6,422 bases of DNA. It comes from Chloroflexota bacterium. GTDB taxonomy: Bacteria > Chloroflexota > Dehalococcoidia > Lucifugimonadales > Lucifugimonadaceae. Shown in pieces: positions 1 to 6,240 of this stretch. Under the pieces are notes generated by a model. It was not told where the DNA came from, ran no database searches, and saw only the letters and a program-made list of their open reading frames with translations. Every line of letters starts with the position of its first letter. Positions within the stretch are counted from its first letter, which is position 1. The stretch spans positions 1 to 6,422 of the forward strand of contig JACETA010000045.1 of assembly GCA_013911545.1 (NCBI GenBank), written 5' to 3'. The position numbers and the translations under genes were made by a program.

Positions 1-71
1 GCCCCGGGAGGGAGTTGAACCCACAACCTGCTGATTACAAATCAGCTGCTCTGCCATTGAGCTACCGAGGC
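1..71 (-). tRNA. tRNA-Thr (anticodon UGU), cut at the window edge
   Basis: Reads threonine ACA (and by wobble other ACN) codons. On the minus strand the cloverleaf folds fully: a 7-bp acceptor stem (65-71 with 1-7, one U-G pair), D stem 59-62/48-51, anticodon stem 42-46/30-34 with 7-nt loop 35-41 and anticodon TGT at 37-39, and T stem 20-24/8-12 with loop TTCAACT. The T stem has one U-U mismatch (positions 23 and 9), otherwise all stems pair. Base 1 is tRNA position 72, so the discriminator base and any encoded CCA lie outside the window. The first 10 nt overlap the end of larC. No separate promoter or terminator is visible, so it may be transcribed with the genes upstream and released by RNase P. 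Confidence 0.95.
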
Positions 72-1243
72 AAATTATTGAATTGCATTAACGCTTCATC
101 AAAAATAACTTTCAATGGAATATTATGCACTTTTGATAAATTCTTGCAATCCTCGTATTCAGGATATGCGCCAATTACTTCACCTGAGTCTAATTTTATT
201 TTTAAATTTATTTTCCCATACTTTGTTAAAACAGTCTCAATTCTTCTGTCAAAAGCTTCTCTTTTAGTTTTAAAAATCCTTACACCAAAAGTAGATGTTT
301 CTCTCTTCAAGAGATCTATGACTTTGTTAGTCAACTTATTTGAACATAAAACAGAAATTTTATATGCGGGCCTTCCTTTTTTCATAAGAATATTTTGAGC
401 CCAAACATCATTAACTCCTAATTCTAAAATTTTATCAAATACAAACGAAATAAATTCGGAAGACATATCATCAATATTGGTTTCTAAAATATTTAATAAA
501 TCTAAATTATGATTAGAAGATAGTAAATTAACCGAAATAGAATTTGATGAATTCTCAAAATCCTTAGTTCCGGCACCATAACCAATTTTTTTTATTGTAC
601 CCTCAATCTCATCAATATGATTAAAGTTTTTTAGCAGACTTATTCCTGTAGGAGTACACATTTCAAAGTTTGGAATTTTTTTTGAAGTATAAATTGGAAT
701 AGCTAAATTCCTTATTAAATTTAATGACACTGGCGCTAAGCTACTGACCATTCCATGATCAATTTCTATTTCTCCCTGAGAGAATGGTATCCCCGAATGA
801 TATAAATTTTCTACATTTAAAAATTCAAGACATTTGTAGAAACAAACAATATCAAAAACTGTATCAAAATTTCCAAGCTCATGAGGTTTAACATTAATTT
901 CTTTATGAACTTGTTCCTCAGATTCTTTTAATAATTCAATGGTTTCATTAAAATTTTTGTAAACAAATTTTTCATCTTTTATTAAATTGCCAAAATTTTT
1001 TAACTCATCCCAATCAAAATTTTTATTTAGATTTTTCGGAAGTATAGGTTTAATTAAACTACAATTATTTACACCTCTTGTTACTTTTTTAACATCAAAA
1101 GACAACCCGTCATCAATTTTTCTTAAAAAATCTTTTAATATTTTGGGTTCAATACCTAAATCTATTAGAGATCCAATTAGCATATCTCCGCTTACACCAG
1201 AATAAAAATTAAAGTATAGAAAATTTTTATTTTTTACTTTCAT
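62..1243 (-). CDS. larC: LarC, nickel insertion protein (CTP-dependent cyclometallase) for the nickel-pincer cofactor
   Basis: By family knowledge, LarC inserts nickel into pyridinium-3,5-bisthiocarboxylic acid mononucleotide, using CTP, as the last step of nickel-pincer nucleotide synthesis in the cytoplasm. The 393-residue product matches the LarC (DUF111) family along its length: an N-terminal YSGVSGDML motif (residues 14-22), PHELGNFDTVFDIV (120-133), CTPTG (196-200), IGYGAGTKDF (220-229), ETNIDDM (254-260), MKKGRP (287-292), RETSTFGVR (314-322) and PEYEDC (361-366). Here it is one continuous frame, unlike Lactobacillus plantarum, where larC is split and joined by programmed frameshifting. 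The histidine-rich stretch of some homologues is absent. The ATG start overlaps the end of larE by 17 nt, which suggests translational coupling. The stop codon TAG is formed by bases 8-10 of the downstream tRNA-Thr. The gene is very AT-rich, with many Lys, Asn, Ile and Phe codons. Confidence 0.93.
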   Translation of the reverse strand: MKVKNKNFLYFNFYSGVSGDMLIGSLIDLGIEPKILKDFLRKIDDGLSFDVKKVTRGVNNCSLIKPILPKNLNKNFDWDELKNFGNLIKDEKFVYKNFNETIELLKESEEQVHKEINVKPHELGNFDTVFDIVCFYKCLEFLNVENLYHSGIPFSQGEIEIDHGMVSSLAPVSLNLIRNLAIPIYTSKKIPNFEMCTPTGISLLKNFNHIDEIEGTIKKIGYGAGTKDFENSSNSISVNLLSSNHNLDLLNILETNIDDMSSEFISFVFDKILELGVNDVWAQNILMKKGRPAYKISVLCSNKLTNKVIDLLKRETSTFGVRIFKTKREAFDRRIETVLTKYGKINLKIKLDSGEVIGAYPEYEDCKNLSKVHNIPLKVIFDEALMQFNNLPR

Positions 1244-2069
1244 GAGCTCTACTTAAATTACCTGACTTAAAAAACATTAAATCTAGAGAAACAAATTTAA
1301 ATCCAAAACTTTTAAAATTATTAACAATGTTTTTTCTTATTTCATAATTGTTAAATTTTTCAAAATCATTCTCTTGGGCTTCAATTTTTGCAAGATCTCC
1401 GTGGATTCTAACTCTAAAATTAACAAAACCTAGACTTGAAAGGTAATTTTCTGCTTCTTCAATTCTCTTCAAAATATCCATATTGATTTTAACTCCATGC
1501 GGAACCCTTGAAGATAAGCAAGGTTGCGCTGGCTTATCCCAATTAGGCAACCCTAATTCTTTTGCGATTTGACGAATTTCATTTTTATTTATTTTACATT
1601 TAACAAGAGGGCTTACAATATTTTTTTTCTTAGCTGCATCAATTCCGGGACGTATATCACTTAAGTCATCAAAATTTGTTCCATTAAACACTACGCTAAA
1701 ATTTTCTTTAATTAATATTTCTTCTAATTTTTCATAAAGCTCAAATTTGCAATAAAAACATCTATTAAGATCATTTTTTAAATAATTATCATTATTAAAT
1801 TCTTCAGTAAATATAGGTTTGAAATTCCAATCATATTTTTGAGCCAAATTTAATGCTTTTTCATATTCTTTTTTATTTAGGCTTGGAGAAACAGCAATAA
1901 CTACAAGAGATTTATTTTTTCCTAAAACTTTATTACAAATATAAGCAACTAGCGAAGAATCTATTCCTCCACTGTAAGCAATAATTGCACTTGGATATTT
2001 GGAAATATAATTTTCTAGATTTTTAATTTTTGTTGAAAGAGATATGGTATTTGATGTGTAGTTAACCAA
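1227..2069 (-). CDS. larE: LarE, ATP-dependent sulfur insertase of nickel-pincer cofactor synthesis, three-cysteine type
   Basis: By family knowledge, LarE activates the carboxylates of pyridinium-3,5-dicarboxylate mononucleotide with ATP (adenylylation) and replaces them with thiocarboxylates. The 280-residue protein has the N-type ATP pyrophosphatase P-loop SGGIDSS (residues 33-39), a CxxC motif in NRCFYCK (C104, C107), and C184 in PAQPCLSSR. C184 aligns with the sacrificial Cys176 of Lactobacillus plantarum LarE. The additional CxxC is the signature of homologues, such as the Thermotoga enzyme, that bind a [4Fe-4S] cluster through three cysteines and are thought not to sacrifice a side-chain sulfur. 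The C-terminal segment with RVRIHGDLAKIE (219-230) is also typical. The start is TTG: an in-frame TGA lies two codons upstream and there is no ATG before the P-loop. It begins 7 bp after the clpC stop without a clear Shine-Dalgarno, so it probably relies on ribosomes finishing clpC. It overlaps larC by 17 nt. Confidence 0.93.
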   Translation of the reverse strand: MVNYTSNTISLSTKIKNLENYISKYPSAIIAYSGGIDSSLVAYICNKVLGKNKSLVVIAVSPSLNKKEYEKALNLAQKYDWNFKPIFTEEFNNDNYLKNDLNRCFYCKFELYEKLEEILIKENFSVVFNGTNFDDLSDIRPGIDAAKKKNIVSPLVKCKINKNEIRQIAKELGLPNWDKPAQPCLSSRVPHGVKINMDILKRIEEAENYLSSLGFVNFRVRIHGDLAKIEAQENDFEKFNNYEIRKNIVNNFKSFGFKFVSLDLMFFKSGNLSRAHESKK

Positions 2070-2076
2070 TTGTCAA

Positions 2077-4542
2077 CTAAGCATCTTTTTTTGATTCAAC
2101 TTTAGAATCTTGAATGATTTCGATTTTGTCTTCTATTATATCTAGCTCAATGATGTCCCCAGGCAGATAAGAGTCTTTAAGAAATTCTTCAGAAAGAATA
2201 TTTTCTATTTGGTCTTGTATTAGCCTTCTTAATGGTCTGGCTCCAAATTTAGGGTCATACCCATTATCTACCAAATAATTTCTTACATTGTCAGATACTT
2301 GCAAAACATACCCATTATCAAGCACTCTAGACTGCAATTCATTAAGAAGCAGATCGACAATTTCTAAAATATTTTCTTTTGCTAATGGATGAAAAACTTG
2401 CACATCATCAATTCTATTTAAGAATTCAGGTTTAAAAAATCGTTTAACTTCATCAAGGACTTTGGTTTTCATTTTTAAATAATTATCATCTCTCAAATTA
2501 TCTGGAGAGGAGTTTGAAAAACCAAGTGAGCTATCATCTTTTATAAGATCAGACCCTAGATTGCTTGTCATAACAATTAGAGTATTTTTGAAATCAACTC
2601 TCCTTCCTTTTGAGTCAGTAAGAAACCCATCTTCAAAAATTTGCAAAAGTATATTAAAAACATCTGGATGTGCTTTCTCAATCTCATCAAGTAGGATAGT
2701 GGTGTAAGAATTTCTTCGAACAGCTTCAGTTAATTGACCTCCGTCTTCGAATCCTACATATCCAGGGGGAGAGCCAATCAATCTAGCAACAGTATGTCTT
2801 TCCATGTATTCAGACATATCGAGCCTAATCATTTTATCCTCTTCTCCATACATGAACTCAGATAACTTTTTAACCAAGTGAGTTTTACCAACACCAGTTG
2901 GTCCAAGAAATAGAAAGCATCCAATGGGCCTTGAAGGGTCCTTAATTCCACTCCTAGCTCTTCTAACAGCCATTGAAATTGATTGAATTGCATCTTTTTG
3001 ACCTGAAACTTTTGATGTAAGAGATTTTTCCATATCAAGTAATCTTTGTTTTTCTTCAGTTCCTAGTCTTGTAACAGGAATTTTAGTCCACATACTTACA
3101 ACTTCAGCGATATCGTCTGGAGTAACTTCTATAGAGTCACCAGTTGACTTCTCCCAATTATCTTTAAGTTTTAATGTTCTTGATTCTTGTTTTATTTCAT
3201 CGTCTCTTAGTTCAGCAGCAATATCATAATCCTGATCTCTCATGGCTTTTTCTTTTTTTATTTTTATTTCATCTAATTTATCGGTTGCCTTTCTTAAATT
3301 TTCAGGAATAGTATTTTTATCGATTTTTACTCTTGATCCTGCTTCATCGATTAAATCAATTGCTTTATCTGGCATAAATCTGTCAGCAATATATTTATCA
3401 GCAAGAAGGGATGCAGTTTTAATAGCTTGATCGGATATAACTAAACCGTGATGGTCTTCATATTTACTTCTTACGCCCATTAAAATTTCAATAGTTGAAT
3501 CTACAGAAGGTGGATCAACTTTAACTGGCTGAAACCTTCTTTCTAATGCAGGATCTTTTTCAACGTTTTTTCTATAATCACTTATTGTTGTTGCACCTAC
3601 AATTTGAATTTCGCCACGAGCTAATGCTGGTTTTAATATATTTGCAGCATCTACCGCACCTTCAGCTGCACCTGCACCAACAATAGTGTGCATTTCATCA
3701 ATAAAAACAATGCAGTCTTTGCTACTTTTTAGCTCTTTAATTATTTTTTTTAATCTATCTTCAAATTCACCTCTATATTTTGTTCCTGCTACCAATGAAC
3801 CTATATCGAGCGTAATAACTCTTTTTGAGCTAATAAGTTCTGGAACATTTTGATCAAAAATATTTTGAGCTAACTTTTCTACTATTGCAGTTTTGCCAAC
3901 GCCTGGTTCTCCAATTAAAACAGGGTTATTTTTTGTTCTTCTGCATAAAATTTGAATTACCCTTCTCATTTCATCGTCTCGACCAATAACTGGGTCAAGT
4001 TTAGATTTTTTTGCAAGTTCAGTTAAGTCGGTTCCTAGTTCATCTATAAGAGGAGTTTTAGATTTAGGTTTTGAAGTAGAAGGGATTCGTGAAGACACGT
4101 TTTCAGATAATATTTTTTCAGCTTCGATTCTAACCTCTTCTAGATTAGCACCAAGATTTTCTAATACACCTGCAGCAACACCGTCACCTTCTCTTAAAAT
4201 TCCGATTAAAATGTGTTCAGTTCCAATATAATGATGATTAAGTTTCCTTGCTTCATCAACAGCCAGCTCAATTACTTTTTTTGCTCTATCAGTTAATCCT
4301 ACATCTTCTCTCTTTGGGTTATCGTCTTGGCTAACAATAAATTCTACTGCAGTTCTAATCCGCTTTCCATCAATCCCAAGAACTTCTAATACCCTACTAG
4401 CTATCCCTTCTGGCTCTCTAGAAAGTCCTAATAAGATATGCTCTGTACCAATGTAACTGTGGTTAAATCTTTGAGCTTCTTCTTGGGCAACTGCTAACAC
4501 TTTTCGAGCTCTTTCAGAAAACTTTTCAAACCGACTTGGCAT
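2077..4542 (-). CDS. clpC: ClpC, AAA+ ATPase/unfoldase subunit of the Clp protease
   Basis: Hexameric cytoplasmic unfoldase that threads substrates into the ClpP peptidase. Numbering from the ATG at 4542 (821 aa, normal for the family): two Clp N-terminal repeats (about 1-145, each with YIGTEHIL), the first AAA+ module with Walker A GEPGVGKT (211-218), Walker B IVFIDE (278-283) and arginine region ALERRF (332-337), a UVR-type coiled linker (about 425-455, DYDIAAELRDDEI), the second AAA+ module with GPTGVGKT (547-554), ILLDE (616-620), FLNRID (708-713) and sensor-2 GARPLRR (767-773). LGF at 673-675 sits where ClpP-docking loops carry [LIV]GF, so ClpP binding is expected. The UVR linker and the lack of a long ClpB-type middle domain separate ClpC from ClpA and ClpB. 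A TTG one codon upstream (4545) is in frame, but the Shine-Dalgarno AAAGGA would be only 1 nt from it and is 4 nt from the ATG. It has its own promoter and is followed by larE after 7 bp. Confidence 0.97.
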   Translation of the reverse strand: MPSRFEKFSERARKVLAVAQEEAQRFNHSYIGTEHILLGLSREPEGIASRVLEVLGIDGKRIRTAVEFIVSQDDNPKREDVGLTDRAKKVIELAVDEARKLNHHYIGTEHILIGILREGDGVAAGVLENLGANLEEVRIEAEKILSENVSSRIPSTSKPKSKTPLIDELGTDLTELAKKSKLDPVIGRDDEMRRVIQILCRRTKNNPVLIGEPGVGKTAIVEKLAQNIFDQNVPELISSKRVITLDIGSLVAGTKYRGEFEDRLKKIIKELKSSKDCIVFIDEMHTIVGAGAAEGAVDAANILKPALARGEIQIVGATTISDYRKNVEKDPALERRFQPVKVDPPSVDSTIEILMGVRSKYEDHHGLVISDQAIKTASLLADKYIADRFMPDKAIDLIDEAGSRVKIDKNTIPENLRKATDKLDEIKIKKEKAMRDQDYDIAAELRDDEIKQESRTLKLKDNWEKSTGDSIEVTPDDIAEVVSMWTKIPVTRLGTEEKQRLLDMEKSLTSKVSGQKDAIQSISMAVRRARSGIKDPSRPIGCFLFLGPTGVGKTHLVKKLSEFMYGEEDKMIRLDMSEYMERHTVARLIGSPPGYVGFEDGGQLTEAVRRNSYTTILLDEIEKAHPDVFNILLQIFEDGFLTDSKGRRVDFKNTLIVMTSNLGSDLIKDDSSLGFSNSSPDNLRDDNYLKMKTKVLDEVKRFFKPEFLNRIDDVQVFHPLAKENILEIVDLLLNELQSRVLDNGYVLQVSDNVRNYLVDNGYDPKFGARPLRRLIQDQIENILSEEFLKDSYLPGDIIELDIIEDKIEIIQDSKVESKKDA

Positions 4543-4546
4543 CAAA

Positions 4547-4552
4547 TCCTTT
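4547..4552 (-). promoter_or_regulatory. Shine-Dalgarno of clpC
   Basis: The minus strand reads AAAGGA, followed by 4 nt (TTTG) and ATG. This is the clearest ribosome binding site in the window. It decides in favour of the ATG at 4542 over the in-frame TTG at 4545, which would leave a 1-nt spacing. Confidence 0.7.
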
Positions 4553-4559
4553 CACACAA

Positions 4560-4613
4560 TTTAAAATTTATTATAACAGGAAATCAGTCAGATGGTGAAA
4601 AATAAATTTTAAA
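4560..4613. repeat. 13-bp perfect inverted repeat framing the clpC promoter
   Basis: The plus-strand arm TTTAAAATTTATT (4560-4572) is matched by AATAAATTTTAAA (4601-4613), its exact reverse complement, with 28 bp between them. The -35 and most of the -10 fall inside the interval, and the promoter-proximal arm overlaps the end of the -10. The arms contain only A and T, so chance in an AT-rich spacer is a real possibility. It could be an operator pair or a weak stem after rpsA, but no poly-U tract follows it as in an intrinsic terminator. Confidence 0.4.
4570..4599 (-). promoter_or_regulatory. Probable sigma-70 type promoter of clpC
   Basis: On the minus strand there is a consensus -10 TATAAT (4570-4575) preceded by TGT, giving an extended -10 (TGnTATAAT). 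An 18-bp spacer leads to a -35-like TTCACC (4594-4599), 4 of 6 matches to TTGACA. Transcription would begin about 7 nt past the -10, leaving a 5' leader of about 20-25 nt that contains the AAAGGA ribosome binding site. It would serve clpC and, given the tight packing, larE, larC and possibly the tRNA-Thr. No CIRCE element was found next to it. Confidence 0.65.
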
Positions 4614-4632
4614 ATTTCTTTGTTTGTGAGTG

Positions 4633-5934
4633 TTAATTTTTTTCTTCAGAATTTTCTTCTACGTTATCTTCAGAATTTTCTTCTACATCTACGTTATCTT
4701 CAGAATTTTCTTCTACGTTATCTTCAGGATTTTTATCTTTAGGGTTAGTGCTTTGACTTGAATCACCTTCCTCAGTATCAGGATCATTAATTTCTTTATC
4801 GAGTAATAATGATAAGCCTAGCCTTTTCCTTTCTTCTTCAATTTTTATTATTTTCACTTCAACTTCTTGGCCTTCACTTACTACATCCGAAGGTACATCA
4901 ATCTTATCGTAGCTTAATTCACTAAGGTGAATAAGCCCTTCTAGTCCACCTTTAACTCTTGCGAAAGCTCCAAAGCTTGCCAATTTAGTTATAGTTCCTT
5001 TCATAATAGTTCCAACCGAAACATCACTAGAAATCATATCCCAAGGTTCAGGCTGAAGTCTTTTTAAACTTAATGCAATTCTAAGATTTTCAAGATCGAT
5101 TTTGATAATTTGAACATCCAATGAAGTTCCAATTTGTACAAAATTTTCTGGGTCTAAAACAGTGTCCCAAGATAATTCAGATATATGTATTAGCCCATCA
5201 GCTCCATCCATCTCGACGAATACTCCAAATTTAGAAGTCCCCAAAACCTTCCCTTTAACAACATCACCAACGTGCAGATCTTTAATTCTTTCAGACTTTA
5301 ATTTCAACTTAACTGCTTCAAGTGCAGCACGCTCAGAGAAAATTGCTCTATTTCGCCTTCTATTTAATTCAGTAATTCTAAATTCAACAGCCATCCCAAT
5401 AAAGCCAGGCTTAGGTGGCCCAGACGGTGTATAAAGTTCTCTTGCAGGGCCTATTAGTTGAGACAACGGAACAAATCCTTGGACTCCCTCACATTCCACA
5501 ACTGCCCCTCCCTTATTACTATCAACAATCTTACCAATCAGGGTCTTGCCTTCTTGGCGAGCTACATCAAGAGTTTTCCAGCCCTGTTCACCCCTTGCCC
5601 TATCAACAGAAAGCAGAATAGTTCCTTCTTGTGTTTCAGGAAAAATTACATAAGTTATTAACGTTTTACCCTTTTCATATGTTTCAGTATTGGTAAGGGA
5701 TCTCATTTCATTTTTAGGAACAAATCCTTCTGATTTTTGCCCTAAATCAATAACAAGTCCATTATCTTGAATGTTTATTACTGTTCCGTCAACAATTTCA
5801 CCTCTTTCTAGAATTTCTTTAGGAGAAAATTCTTCAATTAGGGACTCCATAGTATCAACAGTAGAATTGTTAACTGGAGTGCTTTCTTGGGTAGTACTTG
5901 ATGCTTCTGATGGGATTTCTTCGTTAATGTTCAT
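4633..5934 (-). CDS. rpsA: 30S ribosomal protein S1, four S1 domains, acidic repeat tail
   Basis: S1 binds single-stranded mRNA through OB-fold S1 domains and helps load it on the 30S subunit. The 433-aa product has an acidic, Ser/Thr-rich N-terminal extension (1-40) and four S1 domains at about 45-112, 128-201, 220-292 and 307-377. Domains 3 and 4 are the most canonical (FGVFVEMDGADGLIHISELS at 236-255; FGAFARVKGGLEGLIHLSEL at 321-340). Four-domain S1 proteins are usual outside Proteobacteria, where six domains are the rule. The tail (about 380-433) is disordered and strongly acidic, built from ENSEDNVE repeats. The start is fixed by an in-frame TAA only two codons upstream. No Shine-Dalgarno is visible, and the leader is almost pure A/T, which would suit S1-assisted or self-regulated initiation (inference). 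It begins 58 bp after the 5S gene and may be read from the rRNA promoter. Confidence 0.95.
   Translation of the reverse strand: MNINEEIPSEASSTTQESTPVNNSTVDTMESLIEEFSPKEILERGEIVDGTVINIQDNGLVIDLGQKSEGFVPKNEMRSLTNTETYEKGKTLITYVIFPETQEGTILLSVDRARGEQGWKTLDVARQEGKTLIGKIVDSNKGGAVVECEGVQGFVPLSQLIGPARELYTPSGPPKPGFIGMAVEFRITELNRRRNRAIFSERAALEAVKLKLKSERIKDLHVGDVVKGKVLGTSKFGVFVEMDGADGLIHISELSWDTVLDPENFVQIGTSLDVQIIKIDLENLRIALSLKRLQPEPWDMISSDVSVGTIMKGTITKLASFGAFARVKGGLEGLIHLSELSYDKIDVPSDVVSEGQEVEVKIIKIEEERKRLGLSLLLDKEINDPDTEEGDSSQSTNPKDKNPEDNVEENSEDNVDVEENSEDNVEENSEEKN
4644..4729 (-). repeat. 24-bp in-frame tandem repeat in the 3' end of rpsA
   Basis: The plus-strand unit beginning CTTCAGAATTTTCTTC and ending TACGTTAT occurs at 4644-4667, 4668-4697 (with a 6-bp internal duplication TCTACA/TCTACG) and 4698-4721. 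A degenerate partial copy starts at 4722. Each unit encodes eight residues (ENSEDNVE on the coding strand), and the 6-bp insertion adds Asp-Val. All changes keep the frame. Copies are nearly identical at DNA level, pointing to recent slippage or unequal recombination rather than old protein divergence. Confidence 0.9.
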
Positions 5935-5954
5935 AATTTAAATATTTCTGTCAT

Positions 5955-5974
5955 TAAAATTTTGTTAAATTTTA
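5955..5974 (-). other. Weak AT-only hairpin between 5S and rpsA
   Basis: An 8-bp perfect stem (5955-5962 with 5967-5974) with a 4-nt loop lies in the 58-bp spacer. It contains only A-T pairs and is followed on the coding strand by ATGACAG rather than a T run, so it does not look like an efficient intrinsic terminator. It might be a processing site for the 5S precursor or part of the rpsA leader. Confidence 0.3.
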
Positions 5975-5992
5975 CGGTTTGTTTATTATTTG

Positions 5993-6108
5993 TCTCTCGG
6001 CGGTGACTTATTTTCCCACATAAATGCAGTATCGTCAGCGCTAAAATGTTTAACTTCCGTGTTCGAAATGGTAACGGGTTGTTCCATAATGCTTGAACTA
6101 CCGAGAGA
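5993..6108 (-). rRNA. rrf: 5S ribosomal RNA, complete
   Basis: On the minus strand the ends form the 5S helix I: TCTCTCGG (6108-6101) pairs perfectly over 8 bp with CCGAGAGA (6000-5993). Between them is the conserved 5S core, including TTTCGAACACGGAAGTTAA, the equivalent of the usual CCGAACTCGGAAGTTAA loop B/C region. The length from helix end to helix end is 116 nt, normal for 5S. It is separated from the upstream tRNA-fMet by only 18 bp of A/T-rich sequence and from rpsA by 58 bp. Ends are set by pairing and may be off by one or two bases. Confidence 0.95.
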
Positions 6109-6126
6109 ATTATATATTTTATTTTC

Positions 6127-6201
6127 TGGTCGCGGGGGACGGACTCGAACCGTCGACCTTTGGGTTATGAGCCCAACGAGCTGCCGCTGCTCCACCCCGC
6201 A
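6127..6201 (-). tRNA. Initiator tRNA-fMet (anticodon CAU), CCA encoded
   Basis: Supplies formyl-methionine for translation start. The minus strand folds as a cloverleaf with anticodon CAT, and the stem carries the three consecutive G-C pairs (GGG/CCC) that mark initiator tRNAs. The D stem has A11-U24, another initiator trait. The acceptor stem pairs fully from 2-71 to 7-66. Position 1-72 is U-G instead of the usual C-A mismatch. CCA is encoded (6127-6129). The gene lies between 23S (about 39 bp away) and 5S (18 bp away), so it is almost certainly part of the rRNA transcript and released from it by tRNA-processing nucleases. Confidence 0.96.
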
Positions 6202-6240
6202 ACTAAATATAAGCGAATAATCACAAGTTGATTTTCTTAA

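Noticed and set aside
15..398. Plus-strand open frame of 127 codons starting in the tRNA-Thr region
   Set aside because: Its first residues (PQPADYKSAALPLSYRG) are the familiar translation of the antisense of a tRNA gene, and the rest is antisense to the well-supported larC.
2071..2076. A perfect TTGACA between clpC and larE, as a -35 for larE
   Set aside because: No -10-like hexamer is found 16-18 bp downstream, and the promoter would start transcription after the larE start codon.
2829..3430. Short frames inside clpC (2829-3038 minus, 3242-3430 plus)
   Set aside because: They are fully inside clpC, which shows intact AAA+ motifs in its own frame, and have no separate start signals.
4543..4545. 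TTG as the clpC start
   Set aside because: It is in frame but only 1 nt after the Shine-Dalgarno; the next codon, ATG, has usable spacing and gives the normal family N-terminus.
4543..4632. A CIRCE (HrcA) element or CtsR box upstream of clpC
   Set aside because: Neither the CIRCE arms nor the CtsR heptad repeat can be read in the spacer.
5162..5661. Three plus-strand frames antisense to rpsA
   Set aside because: They lie entirely opposite conserved S1 domains and have no ribosome binding site or recognisable product.
5955..5974. Intrinsic terminator of the rRNA operon
   Set aside because: The hairpin is 8 A-T pairs only and no T run follows on the coding strand.
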